From Paractinoplanes rishiriensis (GTDB lineage Bacteria > Actinomycetota > Actinomycetes > Mycobacteriales > Micromonosporaceae): a DNA stretch of 64,000 nt. The notes under the pieces are model-generated. The model was not told where the DNA came from and did no database searches. It saw only the letters and a list, made by a program, of their open reading frames with translations. This document shows, piece by piece, positions 41,412-49,555 of this stretch. Where the stretch lies: assembly GCF_016862375.1 (NCBI RefSeq), contig NZ_BOMV01000006.1:62001-126000 (forward strand). Direction: 5' to 3'. Numbering within the stretch: position 1 is the stretch's first letter; every line of letters starts with the position of its first letter. The translations under genes were made by a program, and so were the position numbers.

Positions 41412-42527
41412 TCAGGCGACGACCGCGAGGCCGTGGTCGGTGTTGTTGAGGCGGCGGCCGCCGTGCGTGGTGACCGTGACGATGTCCTCGATGCGCACCC
41501 CGAACCGGCCGGGCAGATAGATGCCCGGCTCGATCGAGAAGCACATGCCCGGCACCAGCGGCTGCCGCTCGCCGGCCACCATGTAGGGCGGCTCGTGCGT
41601 GGTGACGCCGATGCCGTGGCCGGTGCGGTGGATGAAGTAGTCGCCGTAGCCGGCCTCGGTGATCACCTGACGGGCCACCCGGTCGATCTCCTCGCACGGC
41701 ACGCCCGGCCGGACCGCCTCGAACGCCGCCTGCTGGGCCCGCCGGACGATCTCGTGCACCGCGCGCACCTCGGCGCTGGGCTCGCCCACGCTGACCGTGC
41801 GAGTCGTGTCCGAGCCGTAGCCGGAGAGCAGGCCGCCGAAGTCGAGCACCACGGTGTCGCCCGGCTCGATCATGCGGCCGCCGGCCTCGTGGTGCGGGTT
41901 GGCGCCGTTCGGGCCGGAGCCGACCACGGTGAAGTCGACCTGCTCATGGCCGAACTTGCGGAGCAGCGCGGCGAGATCGGCGGCCACCTCGGTCTCGCGC
42001 CGCCCGGCAAACCTGACCCCCAGGATTTCCCCGTACGCCGCGTCGGCCGCGGCACCGGCGGCCTCAAGCCGGGCCAGTTCGTGCTCGTCCTTGACCGCCC
42101 GCAGCATCGGCTGGCACGCGGTGAGCGCCGCGTACGAGGTGGCGGGCAACGCCTGCTGCAGGCCGAGCAGGTGCATGGCCCAGGTGGAGTCGGAGATGCC
42201 GTACCGGCCGTCCGGGCGCAGCAGCGGACGGACCACCGCATAGGGGTCGTCGCCATCGGCCCAGTCGACCAGGTCGATGGCGGGCGCGCCGGTGGCGGCG
42301 ACCGCGTCCGGACGTTCCAGCGCGGGCACCACCAGGGTCGGCCGGCGGCCGGCGGCGAGCACCAGCAGGGTCAGCCGCTCGGTTATCGCGGTGGGCCGGT
42401 ACGCGGTCAGCCAGGTGAGGTCGGGACCCGGGCCGACCAGGACGCCGGCCAGCCCGGCCGCGGTGGCCGCGTCGGTCGCCCGCTGCATGCGCGCGGCGTA
42501 GTCGCCGGCGGTGAACTGCACGGTCAT
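41412..42527 (-). CDS. M24 family metallopeptidase (Xaa-Pro dipeptidase/aminopeptidase-like)
   Basis: A 371-aa pita-bread enzyme. N-terminal creatinase domain ~1-140; catalytic domain ~150-371 with the dimetal ligands in VVLDFGGLLSGYGSDTTRT (two Asp), FIHRTGHGIGV (His), CFSIEPGIYLPG (Glu) and VRIEDIVTVT (Glu). It should remove N-terminal residues before proline or split Xaa-Pro dipeptides in the cytosol. ATG 42527 has no ribosome site; GATCCT lies 6 nt upstream, so a leaderless start is possible. It follows YggT on the same strand but is separated by a minisatellite. Confidence 0.93.
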   Translation of the reverse strand: MTVQFTAGDYAARMQRATDAATAAGLAGVLVGPGPDLTWLTAYRPTAITERLTLLVLAAGRRPTLVVPALERPDAVAATGAPAIDLVDWADGDDPYAVVRPLLRPDGRYGISDSTWAMHLLGLQQALPATSYAALTACQPMLRAVKDEHELARLEAAGAAADAAYGEILGVRFAGRRETEVAADLAALLRKFGHEQVDFTVVGSGPNGANPHHEAGGRMIEPGDTVVLDFGGLLSGYGSDTTRTVSVGEPSAEVRAVHEIVRRAQQAAFEAVRPGVPCEEIDRVARQVITEAGYGDYFIHRTGHGIGVTTHEPPYMVAGERQPLVPGMCFSIEPGIYLPGRFGVRIEDIVTVTTHGGRRLNNTDHGLAVVA

Positions 42528-42592
42528 GGGTACAGGATCGCCGCCGGACGCCGCGGCCCGCATCCCCCGCCCGGGATGAGGGCCGGATGCCG

Positions 42593-42673
42593 ATGAGATC
42601 AGAGGCCGGATGAGATCAGAGGCCGGATGAGATCAGAGGCCGGATGAGATCAGAGGCCGGATGAGATCAGAGG
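42593..42673. repeat. 17-bp minisatellite, 4.8 copies, ending over the YggT stop
   Basis: ATGAGATCAGAGGCCGG repeats exactly with copies starting at 42593, 42610, 42627, 42644 and a partial fifth at 42661-42673. The YggT stop (TCA read leftward, 42667-42669) is in the last copy; every other copy also holds that TCA, so the repeat is a multiplied gene 3-prime end. It fills the gap to the M24 gene. Confidence 0.9.
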
Positions 42674-42942
42674 ATGGCGCGCAGCACCACGATCGCCAGG
42701 AACACGATGATGAAGGCGAGGTCGATGGCCATGCCGCCGACCCGCAGCGGCGGCACCAACCGGCGCACCGGGGCCAGCACCGGTTCGGTGATCTTGGTGA
42801 CCGCCACCGTCGCCCGGTACCGGAAGGAGCCGGCCATCGACGGGCCGGCCAGGGCCACGCTCCAGTCGAGCACCGCGCGGGCCACCAGCAGCAGCTGGAA
42901 CAGCAGCAGCACGAAACTCACGAGGGCGAGTACAGGACCCAT
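42667..42942 (-). CDS. YggT family membrane protein
   Basis: A 91-aa protein with two hydrophobic helices (VLALVSFVLLLFQLLLVARA and IDLAFIIVFLAIVVLRAIL) flanking the conserved TKITEPVLAPVRRLVPP loop. ATG 42942 has GGAGG 5 nt upstream. In most actinobacteria YggT sits in the division cluster next to sepF; here it is elsewhere, alone, so this is likely a second copy. Its stop codon is inside the 17-bp minisatellite. YggT proteins are linked to osmotic tolerance and cell-division-associated membrane function, without a defined reaction. Confidence 0.9.
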   Translation of the reverse strand: MGPVLALVSFVLLLFQLLLVARAVLDWSVALAGPSMAGSFRYRATVAVTKITEPVLAPVRRLVPPLRVGGMAIDLAFIIVFLAIVVLRAIL

Positions 42943-43083
42943 GGGCTCCTCCAGTTACCGGATGGGACAGCCACTCAACTGTGCGTCACCTTGCTGTGGA
43001 TCCGCTGAGTGGCACCTGTGGTGCGGTGGAACCGTCCGCCAGGGGTGAGGTCCGCCCGTTCCCTTCGGCGGGAGGCTCGCCGG

Positions 43084-43863
43084 ATGAAGGAGAAGGAGTA
43101 CCAGCGCGAGCTGCGCCGCCTGCACGGCGAACTGGTGGCGATGCAGGAATGGGTCAAGGACACCGGGGCGAAGATCTGCGTGGTCTTCGAGGGCCGGGAC
43201 ACCGCCGGCAAGGGCGGCACCATCAAGGCGATCACCGAACGGGTGAGCCCGCGCACGTTCCGGGTGGTGGCGCTGCCGGCGCCCACCGAGCGGGAGAAGT
43301 CGCAGATGTACCTGCAACGGTACGTGCCGCACCTGCCCGGCGCCGGCGACGTGGTCATCTTCGACCGCAGCTGGTACAACCGCGCCGGGGTGGAGCGGGT
43401 GCTCGGCTTCTGCTCCGACGACCAGGTCAAGCAGTTCCTGAGCAGCGTGCCCGGGGTCGAGCGGGCCATCGTCGACTCCGGGGTGATCCTGCTCAAGTAC
43501 TGGCTCGAGGTCGGCGAGGCGGAGCAGACCCGGCGGCTGGAAAACCGGATCAACGACCCGCGCAAGGTGTGGAAGCTCTCCTCGCTCGACCTCCAGTCGT
43601 ACTCCCGCTGGTACGACTACTCGCGGGCGCGCGACGAGATGTTCCGGTCCACCGACACCGCGTGGGCGCCCTGGTACGTGGCGAACACCGACGACAAGAA
43701 GAGCGGCCGGCTCAACATCATCTCGCACCTGCTGGCGAGCGTGCCGTACCAGCCGATGAAGCACCGCGACGTCAAGCTGCCCAAGCGGCAGAAGTCGAAC
43801 GGCTACCACGACCCGGAGCTGCCGATGCGGCACATCCCGACGCCGTTCACCCCAGCCGGGTGA
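43084..43863 (+). CDS. ppk2: Polyphosphate kinase 2
   Basis: A 259-aa single-domain PPK2 that transfers phosphate between polyphosphate and nucleotides. Walker A is VVFEGRDTAGKGGTIKAI (residues ~34-51), the lid/Walker B region is DVVIFDRSWYNRAGVERVLG, and LLKYWLEVGEAEQTRRLENR with DPRKVWKLSSLDLQS completes the family core. Single-domain length fits class I PPK2, which mostly phosphorylates nucleoside diphosphates. ATG 43084 has GGAGG 8 nt upstream; an open extension to 43009 lacks a site. Cytosolic. The end overlaps the convergent membrane-protein gene by 17 bp. Confidence 0.94.
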   Translation: MKEKEYQRELRRLHGELVAMQEWVKDTGAKICVVFEGRDTAGKGGTIKAITERVSPRTFRVVALPAPTEREKSQMYLQRYVPHLPGAGDVVIFDRSWYNRAGVERVLGFCSDDQVKQFLSSVPGVERAIVDSGVILLKYWLEVGEAEQTRRLENRINDPRKVWKLSSLDLQSYSRWYDYSRARDEMFRSTDTAWAPWYVANTDDKKSGRLNIISHLLASVPYQPMKHRDVKLPKRQKSNGYHDPELPMRHIPTPFTPAG

Positions 43864-44395
43864 CGTGCAGGATCGGCCGCAGGTAGAGCCCGGCGGCCAG
43901 CAGCGGCAGCAGGCCCAGCAGCCCCACGGCCCAGGCGGCCGCCCGCACCCAGGACCGCTCCGCCGTGCCCGGGCGGGAATAGCCGCCCGGGTTCTCGCCG
44001 ATCTCGAAACGGTCGCCGACCCGGTCGCCGTCGTCGAAGAAGCCCGGCTTGTCGATGGTGACCCGGACCGTCTCGCCGGTCTCCCAGGTGGCCGTGACCG
44101 TGCACCGGTCGTGGTAGCCGAAGCCGTTCAGGGTGACCGGGCCGCGCAGCGAACAGCGCTCGATGGCGGCCGTCCCGGTGCGGCGGGCGTCCTGGTAGTT
44201 CTTGCCGGCGAACCGGCCGACGGTCAGCGCCGTGCCCACCAGCAGGAACGACACCCCGACCAGCAGGGCCGCCGCGAGGGTGGCGTTGAACCAGGCCCGC
44301 CGGCGCATTTCGGGGGTGGGAGCGGGCCGGGGGACGGCTGGTCGCTCCGGCAGCACCTCGATGGTGCGCGCAGCCTCGTCGGGATTGACCGGCAC
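43847..44395 (-). CDS. Two-helix membrane protein, DUF6346-like (hypothetical)
   Basis: A 182-aa protein with one helix near residue 35-55 (AALLVGVSFLLVGTALTVG) and another near the C-terminus (AWAVGLLGLLPLLAAGLYL), enclosing an extracytoplasmic loop of ~90 residues with two Cys (AIERCSLRG and HDRCTVTATW), probably disulphide-linked. This arrangement recurs in actinobacterial proteins of unknown function. GTG 44395 has GGGGAGG 9 nt upstream, better than the ATG at 44461. No functional hint from its neighbours. Confidence 0.75.
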   Translation of the reverse strand: MPVNPDEAARTIEVLPERPAVPRPAPTPEMRRRAWFNATLAAALLVGVSFLLVGTALTVGRFAGKNYQDARRTGTAAIERCSLRGPVTLNGFGYHDRCTVTATWETGETVRVTIDKPGFFDDGDRVGDRFEIGENPGGYSRPGTAERSWVRAAAWAVGLLGLLPLLAAGLYLRPILHVTRLG

Positions 44396-44484
44396 GATCC
44401 GCAACCTCCCCGTTGCGCGGAACGAAAGTCCGAGGCAAACGGTCGCGGAATTCATTGACACCTGTCAAGCAACAGTCGGCTATT

Positions 44485-44934
44485 TCAATCGCGCACCAGC
44501 GTGGCCCCGGTGGCCCGGCCCTCGTCGGTCCAGGAGGCGGGACGCATCGACACCGGGTCGACGTTGACCACCACGCGCTTGCCCTCGGCGTACACCGTCC
44601 GGCCGTCGGCCGAGATGATCCGGAAGCGGTAGTCGGCGCTGGAGTTGCCCAGCCGCTCCACCCAGAAGTGCACGCCGATCTCGCCGGTGCCGCGGACCGG
44701 CAGGTGGAAGGTGATGGCGTACTCGCGGACCACGTTGAACGCGTCCGGCGTGGTCGGCCGGCCGTTGGCGAACGACACCCCGCGGGCCGCCCACCAGGCG
44801 GTCATGGCCCGCTCGACGAGCACGGCGTAGCGGGCGTTGTGCAGCACGCCGAGGGCGTCCAGGTCGTCGAAGTGCACCGGCTGCCAGATGACGTCGCCGT
44901 ACGCGGGTGCCTCGGCGCGGGTCACGGTGGTCAT
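44485..44934 (-). CDS. Acyl-CoA thioesterase, hotdog fold (4HBT type)
   Basis: A 149-aa single hotdog domain. The active-site segment VHFDDLDALGVLHNARYAVL (residues ~17-36) has the catalytic Asp of the YbgC/4-hydroxybenzoyl-CoA thioesterase group, and ITFHLPVRGTGEIGVHFWVE is the central strand pair. It should hydrolyse a short or aromatic acyl-CoA in the cytosol. The ATG overlaps the stop of the TetR gene in front by 4 bp (ATGA), so it is co-expressed with and probably controlled by that regulator. Confidence 0.88.
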   Translation of the reverse strand: MTTVTRAEAPAYGDVIWQPVHFDDLDALGVLHNARYAVLVERAMTAWWAARGVSFANGRPTTPDAFNVVREYAITFHLPVRGTGEIGVHFWVERLGNSSADYRFRIISADGRTVYAEGKRVVVNVDPVSMRPASWTDEGRATGATLVRD

Positions 44935-45563
44935 GTCAGCTCCGTCAGGGTTGTCGGGTCGGTGGCCAGCGAGCGCAGGTGCGCCAGCAGGGCATCGCGG
45001 GCGTGCTGGTAGACGTCGGGGCCGAGGACGGGCGCCTGCATCACGGCGCAGACCCCCAAAGACTCGATGAGGTACGCGGTCGCGGTCGGGTCCGCCTCGG
45101 GCCGGAGATCACCGGCGGCGACCGCCTCGGCGGCCAGGCCGGTGAGGAAGGCCATCCAGTCGGCGAGTTGGGCGCCGAGCCGGTCGCGCACGGCCCCCGG
45201 GCGTACGTTGAACTCGAAGTTGGCATTGGCGAAAAAGCAACCGCCCGGCAGCCGCCCAGCCTCGTAGAAGGCGAGCCGCAGACGGTGCACCCGCCAGAGC
45301 CGGCGGACCCCGCGCGGCGCGGCGAGGGCCGGCTGGATCACCTCCTCGATCCACTGCCGGCGGGCGTGGTCGATGACCGCGAGCTGCAGCGACTCCTTGG
45401 AACGCCAGTGCGCGAACAGGCCGGACTTGCTGATGCCCAGCGCCTCGGCGAGCTGGCCCAGGGACAGGCCCTCCAGCCCGTCGGTGGTGGCGAGGAGCAG
45501 CGCCCGGTCGAGCACGGCGGTGCGCGTGCGGTCGCCGCGGAGCAGTCTTCCATCGGCGGTCAT
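44931..45563 (-). CDS. TetR-family regulator of the thioesterase operon
   Basis: A 210-aa repressor. The HTH lies at residues ~12-60 (RTAVLDRALLLATTDGLEGL, then LGISKSGLFAHWRSKESLQL). The C-terminal domain (GGCFFANANFEFNVRPGAVR) matches the TetR_C subgroup with the Cys/Phe-Phe-Asn pattern common in thioesterase-linked regulators. ATG 45563 is 7 nt after TAGGTT read leftward and without ribosome site: leaderless. It likely binds the imperfect palindrome at 45581-45596, next to its own -10, and is released by an acyl ligand. Confidence 0.9.
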   Translation of the reverse strand: MTADGRLLRGDRTRTAVLDRALLLATTDGLEGLSLGQLAEALGISKSGLFAHWRSKESLQLAVIDHARRQWIEEVIQPALAAPRGVRRLWRVHRLRLAFYEAGRLPGGCFFANANFEFNVRPGAVRDRLGAQLADWMAFLTGLAAEAVAAGDLRPEADPTATAYLIESLGVCAVMQAPVLGPDVYQHARDALLAHLRSLATDPTTLTELT

Positions 45564-45572
45564 GGTCGTGAA

Positions 45573-45596
45573 CCTACAAAACGACCGACCGTTCGT
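45573..45596 (-). promoter_or_regulatory. Leaderless -10 and TetR operator
   Basis: Read leftward: the palindrome ACGAACGGTCGGTCGT (45596-45581; 12 of 16 positions symmetric), then TAGGTT (45576-45571), a 7-nt spacer and ATG 45563. The ACGAACGG/TCGT arms resemble operators bound by many actinobacterial TetR proteins. Confidence 0.55.
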
Positions 45597-45678
45597 AAAT
45601 ATTGTCTGCGTCACTTCAGGGGCGATTAGGGGGTGATCCCCGATTCCCCGCTTGCCCTCCCCCGGCAGGATGGCTGCC

Positions 45679-46869
45679 ATGAGAGCCATGCGATCCGTCC
45701 TTGGCAGCACCGCCCTCGGCATCACCGCCGTCCTGCTCGTGGCGGCCTGTGGCGGCACTCCCGCGCCGGCGCCGGAGCCCGTGGCAGCCCAGCCCGGGGC
45801 ACCCCAGCCCGCGGCACCCAGCCTGCACGGCTCGCACAGCGGACCGCCGCCGGTCGCCTCGCCGTTGCGCGAGCACGAGCGCTTCGTCGACATCACGATG
45901 CCGCGGTCCTACAAACCGGCCGCGCCGCACGGCGGCACCGACGAATACCGCTGCTTCCTGGTCGATCCCGGGCTGACCACACCGGCTTTCCTGACCGGCA
46001 GCCTGTTCCGCCCGCAGAACGCCGCCATCGTGCACCACGCGATCTTCTACCGGCTCAACCCCGACCAGGCCGGCGACGCCGAAACCCTGGACGCGCAGAC
46101 TCCCGGCGACGGCTGGACCTGCTTCGGCGACACCGGCCTGTCCGGGCAGACGGCCTGGGTGGCGCACTGGGCACCCGGCGCCGCCGAGACGCTGATGCCG
46201 GCCGGGTTCGGCTTCGAGATGGCGCCCGGCAGCAAACTCGTCATGCAGGTGCACTACAACCTGCTCGGGCTCGACGCCCAGGCCGAAACGGCCGACCGGT
46301 CCGGCATGCAGATGCGGCTGGCCGACGGCACGGCGCCGCTCCGGCCGCTCGAGACCGAGCTGGCGGTCGCACCGATCGAGCTGCCGTGCGAGCCCGGCGG
46401 CACCGGTCCGCTCTGCGACCGCGCGGCCGCCGTGGCCGACGTCGAAAAGCGGTTCGGACCGCAGTCGCGCGGTTTCGTCGAGCAGCTCCAGCAGCGGTGC
46501 AACCCGGTCCCCGGCCCGACCCAGCACTGCGACCGCCCGGTCGGCAGGCCCGGCACGATCCACCTGGCGGGCGGCCACATGCATCTGCTCGGCCGCTCGA
46601 TCAAGGTCGAGGTCAACCCGGGCACGCCCCAGGCGCAGACGGTGGTCGACGTACCGGAGTACAACTTCGACAACCAGGCCCTGACCCCGCTGGCCAAGCC
46701 GGTCGCCGTCGACCGCGGCGACACGATCCGGGTGACCTGCACCCACGACGCCACGCTGCGTAAGAAGTTGCCCCAGCTCAAGACGCTGCCGTCGCGCTAC
46801 GTGGTGTGGGGCGAGGGAACGAGCGACGAGATGTGCCTGGGCGTCATGGTCTTCGCACCGAAGGTTTGA
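45679..46869 (+). CDS. Lipoprotein related to copper type II monooxygenases (PHM/DBM-like)
   Basis: A 396-aa lipoprotein; signal ends TAVLLVAAC-GGTPA. The mature part has the double-jelly-roll pattern of ascorbate-dependent peptidylglycine/dopamine monooxygenases. Candidate copper ligands: the His pair in AAIVHHAIFYRL, a further His in MQVHYNLLG, the H-M-H of GGHMHLLGRS, and a Met in GTSDEMCLGVM, which matches the two-site (three His; two His plus Met) scheme. Multiple Cys (YRCFL, TCFGD, CEPGG, RCNP, QHCD, VTCTH, MCLG) would give disulphides. It faces outward and may oxidise a substrate at the cell surface. Several nearby ATG codons (45670, 45679, 45688) leave the exact start open. Confidence 0.8.
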   Translation: MRAMRSVLGSTALGITAVLLVAACGGTPAPAPEPVAAQPGAPQPAAPSLHGSHSGPPPVASPLREHERFVDITMPRSYKPAAPHGGTDEYRCFLVDPGLTTPAFLTGSLFRPQNAAIVHHAIFYRLNPDQAGDAETLDAQTPGDGWTCFGDTGLSGQTAWVAHWAPGAAETLMPAGFGFEMAPGSKLVMQVHYNLLGLDAQAETADRSGMQMRLADGTAPLRPLETELAVAPIELPCEPGGTGPLCDRAAAVADVEKRFGPQSRGFVEQLQQRCNPVPGPTQHCDRPVGRPGTIHLAGGHMHLLGRSIKVEVNPGTPQAQTVVDVPEYNFDNQALTPLAKPVAVDRGDTIRVTCTHDATLRKKLPQLKTLPSRYVVWGEGTSDEMCLGVMVFAPKV

Positions 46870-46874
46870 TGGGG

Positions 46875-46880
46875 TAGGAT
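46875..46880 (+). promoter_or_regulatory. -10 element of the leader ORF and AAA/VWA operon
   Basis: TAGGAT, 8 nt before ATG 46889 and 6 bp after the stop of the preceding lipoprotein gene. Spacing predicts a transcript that starts at or next to that ATG. Confidence 0.5.
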
Positions 46881-46888
46881 GCGCCGCG

Positions 46889-46942
46889 ATGAAGACCTTC
46901 TCGCACCGAGGGGAGGCCCCGTCCACCGAAGGTGAGTGCTGA
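46889..46942 (+). CDS. 17-residue leaderless leader peptide, coupled by TGATG to the next gene
   Basis: A short frame, MKTFSHRGEAPSTEGEC, whose TGA (46940-46942) shares its A with the ATG of the 473-aa gene. It has no ribosome site but follows TAGGAT by 8 nt, as leaderless genes here do. The start of the next gene also has AAGGTGAG inside this frame, so ribosomes ending here could re-initiate. A regulatory uORF is the simplest reading; a functional micropeptide is possible. Translation is unproven. Confidence 0.5.
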   Translation: MKTFSHRGEAPSTEGEC

Positions 46943-48363
46943 TGCGCTCCCCCGGCGTGGACGGCGATCCCCGTCTTCTGTCCTGGCTGCGCGTGCGCGA
47001 GTTCGCCGTGCCGCCCTCCATGATCGAAACCGCCACCACCCGCCGCGCCGCCGGCGACTGGTCCGGCGCGTGCGCAGCCGCCCACCTCGACGCCGACGTC
47101 GACGTGCGCGCGGTGGCCCAGTCACACGGCCGCGACCTGGCCACCCGACTCCGCACCGACCTGCGCCACCTGGCCCCCGACCTGCTGCGCTGGCACTGGC
47201 CGCGCGCCGCACTACCGGACGGCCTGCTGCGCCCAGGCGTGACGGTCGCGCTGGCCACCTACCCCCATGCCGCCGGCGCGCTCCACCTGGTGGCCCGCAC
47301 CCCACCGGCGTGGGCCGACGCCGGCCAGCGCATCAGCCTCACCCTCTGGCCCGCCACCCACCCGTCCACCACCCCACACCCGCATCCCCACCCCGACCGC
47401 CGCTTCCGCCTCGACCTGCACCGCCACCTGTGGGACGCCCGCAGAGCCCCCGACCTGCGCCACCGAACGGGAGCCGAGGCAGCGTTGCCGACCGGAGCCG
47501 GCGCGGATTCAGCCGGCGCGGATTCAGCCGGCGCGGACTCAACGCCAGCCGTGGGCCGCCCGCCCGCGGGCTCGGCGGTCGCGAAGCGGTTCGGCGCGGT
47601 TCGCCTGCCGGATGGCGGTGCCGTGCATCGGTGGGTGGCCGAGGCGGCGATCCTGCGGGAGGCGGACGGCCGGCCCCACGATCCGGTGGTGGTGCGGGTG
47701 GGTGCGCGGTTTCGCCTCGCGCTGGATCCGGGGGCGGATGGACCGCGCCTGCTCGGACGGGCGGCGCGGGGATATCCGGTGTTGCCGCACGCGGCCACCT
47801 GGCTGCTCCCCGACCTGGAACTCCTGCGGGCCGGCCTGATCACGCTGGACCAGCTGCATCCGCTCGTCGCGGCGGCTCTCGCCCCGGCATGGCCGCCGGC
47901 CCGCAACCCGGCCCCACCGCCCGCACCGGTCCCACCGCCCGCACCGGCTGCGCCGCGGCTTGTCGAGTGCCGGGGTGAGTGGCATCGGATCGCGGTGGTG
48001 GCGGGGGTGCTCACGGCGCTCGACCACGATCCTGCTGAGGTTTGGCGGGAGGAGCTGTTTGCGGCGTTGGGTGGGTTGCCTCTGGCCTGTTTGCGGGCCA
48101 TTGATCTGGCCAACCGGGAGCCGGCGAGTCTCGACGATATTCGGGCTCGGCTGGACCACGGGGACACCGTGGGGGCGCTCGCCGTTGTTGAGGAACTGCT
48201 CGGCGCCGCGGCCGCGTTGCGCGGTGGGGCGCTTCGGGACGAACTGGAGACTGCGGCTGCTCGCCGGGTCACCTATGGGCTCTACCGCGCGGGGCTTGCC
48301 GGGCGGGGGCCGTTGAAGGACAAGCCACCTCGCCGTCGGGCCGGGCGTAGCCGTACCCGCTGA
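46942..48363 (+). CDS. Unrecognised 473-aa protein, first member of a MoxR/VWA cassette
   Basis: I do not recognise this family. No signal peptide or membrane helix. Residues ~1-165 are helical then beta-like (PDLLRWHWPRAALPDGLL, VTVALATYPHAAGALHLVAR). A variable middle follows with three copies of a 15-bp repeat (Ala-Asp-Ser-Ala-Gly) at 47496-47540. Residues ~190-320 are a second beta/alpha unit (VHRWVAEAAILREADGRPHD, HAATWLLPDLELLRAGLITL). A Pro-rich hinge leads to a helical C-terminus (~345-473) with a basic tail. ATG 46942 is coupled to the leader ORF. The 20-bp gap to the AAA gene and shared direction suggest a three-protein system in which this is the adaptor or effector; that is inference. 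Confidence 0.7.
   Translation: MRSPGVDGDPRLLSWLRVREFAVPPSMIETATTRRAAGDWSGACAAAHLDADVDVRAVAQSHGRDLATRLRTDLRHLAPDLLRWHWPRAALPDGLLRPGVTVALATYPHAAGALHLVARTPPAWADAGQRISLTLWPATHPSTTPHPHPHPDRRFRLDLHRHLWDARRAPDLRHRTGAEAALPTGAGADSAGADSAGADSTPAVGRPPAGSAVAKRFGAVRLPDGGAVHRWVAEAAILREADGRPHDPVVVRVGARFRLALDPGADGPRLLGRAARGYPVLPHAATWLLPDLELLRAGLITLDQLHPLVAAALAPAWPPARNPAPPPAPVPPPAPAAPRLVECRGEWHRIAVVAGVLTALDHDPAEVWREELFAALGGLPLACLRAIDLANREPASLDDIRARLDHGDTVGALAVVEELLGAAAALRGGALRDELETAAARRVTYGLYRAGLAGRGPLKDKPPRRRAGRSRTR
47496..47540 (+). repeat. 15-bp in-frame tandem repeat, three copies
   Basis: AGCCGGCGCGGATTC at 47496-47510 and 47511-47525, and with one change (GACTC) at 47526-47540. It encodes a flexible Ala/Gly/Asp/Ser linker in the 473-aa protein and could vary in copy number. 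Confidence 0.85.
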
Positions 48364-48382
48364 TCTTTTTGGTGATGCCTTT

Positions 48383-49555
48383 ATGACTAATAATCTTGCT
48401 GTTGCGGGCGACCTGCTGCGTCTGCTTTCCGAAACCACCACCGAGCCGCGGGTGGACGAGCAACTCGAGGCGTTGACGCTGGCGGTTGCGGCGGACCTGC
48501 CCGTGCTGCTCTGGGGTGAGCCGGGCATCGGGAAGACCGCGGCGCTCACCCACCTCGCGGGGACGCTCGGGCTGCCGCTGACCACGGTGATCGCCAGCGT
48601 GCATGAGCCGACCGACTTCTCCGGTCTGCCGGTGCTGGGGGCCGATCCGGCGGTTCAGGGGGTGCCGATGGCGCCGCCCGACTGGGCCGTGCGGCTGTGC
48701 CGGGCCGGGCACGGGCTGCTGTTCCTGGATGAACTGTCCACCGCTCCGCCGGCGGTGCAGGCCGCGCTGCTGCGGCTCGTGCTGGAACGGCGGGTCGGTG
48801 AGCTTCGGCTGCCGCCGGGGGTGCGGATCGTGGCGGCGGCCAACCCGCGGGCGTCGGCGGCGGACGGGTGGGAGCTCAGTGCGCCGCTGGCCAACCGGTT
48901 CGTGCATCTGCAGTGGACGTACGACCACGAGGTGGTGGTTCGCGGGCTCGGCGGGACGTGGCCGCGCGCGACGCTGCCCGAGTTGGACGCGGGGCGGTTG
49001 CCGGACGCGGTCGCGTACGCCCGCACCGGGGTTTGCCGTTTGCTGCGGACCCGGCCGGCGCTGGTGCACCAGATGCCGCCGAACGAGGCGCGCCGCGGCG
49101 GGGCCTGGCCGTCGCCGCGGACCTGGGAGATGGCCGTGCGGCTGGTCGCGTTCGCCACCGCGGCCGGCACCTCGCGGGAGGTTCTGTCCATGCTGGTGCG
49201 CGGCGTGGTGGGCGACGGTCCGGGGCTGGAACTGCTGGCCGGACTGGACCGGATGGACCTGCCGGACCCGGAGGACCTGCTCGCCGACCCGGCCGGCGCG
49301 GTGCTGCCGGAACGCGGTGACCTGCGCCAGGCCGTGCTCGACGGGGTGGTGGCGGCGGTCCGGCAGCGTCCGGGGCGGCAGCGCTGGGAGGCGGCCTGGA
49401 CGTTGCTGGTGCACGCGATGACGACCGGCGCCCCGGATCTCGTGGTGGTGCCGGCCACCACGCTGGCGAAGCTGCGGCAGGACGACTGGGCCATCCCGGC
49501 CGAGATCGAGCGGCTGGCCGGCGCCGTCACCCTGTCCCGCCGGGCGGCCGCCTGA
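48383..49555 (+). CDS. MoxR-type AAA+ ATPase
   Basis: A 390-aa AAA+ ATPase of the MoxR/dynein-related kind. Walker A GEPGIGKTAALTHLAG (residues ~45-60), Walker B LLFLDELSTAPPAVQAALLR (~113), sensor 1 VRIVAAANPRASAADGWEL and an Arg-bearing ANRFVHL. The helical lid region follows with SPRTWEMAVRLVAFATAAG. MoxR ATPases remodel or mature protein complexes and typically pair with VWA proteins, as here. ATG 48383 is 19 bp after the previous stop; its stop overlaps the VWA-gene start (TGATG), so stoichiometric synthesis is likely. Confidence 0.93.
   Translation: MTNNLAVAGDLLRLLSETTTEPRVDEQLEALTLAVAADLPVLLWGEPGIGKTAALTHLAGTLGLPLTTVIASVHEPTDFSGLPVLGADPAVQGVPMAPPDWAVRLCRAGHGLLFLDELSTAPPAVQAALLRLVLERRVGELRLPPGVRIVAAANPRASAADGWELSAPLANRFVHLQWTYDHEVVVRGLGGTWPRATLPELDAGRLPDAVAYARTGVCRLLRTRPALVHQMPPNEARRGGAWPSPRTWEMAVRLVAFATAAGTSREVLSMLVRGVVGDGPGLELLAGLDRMDLPDPEDLLADPAGAVLPERGDLRQAVLDGVVAAVRQRPGRQRWEAAWTLLVHAMTTGAPDLVVVPATTLAKLRQDDWAIPAEIERLAGAVTLSRRAAA

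Noticed and set aside
47890..47960. Repeated CCCACCGCCCGCACCGG as a regulatory repeat
   Set aside because: It encodes the Pro-rich hinge of the 473-aa protein in frame; ordinary low-complexity coding sequence.
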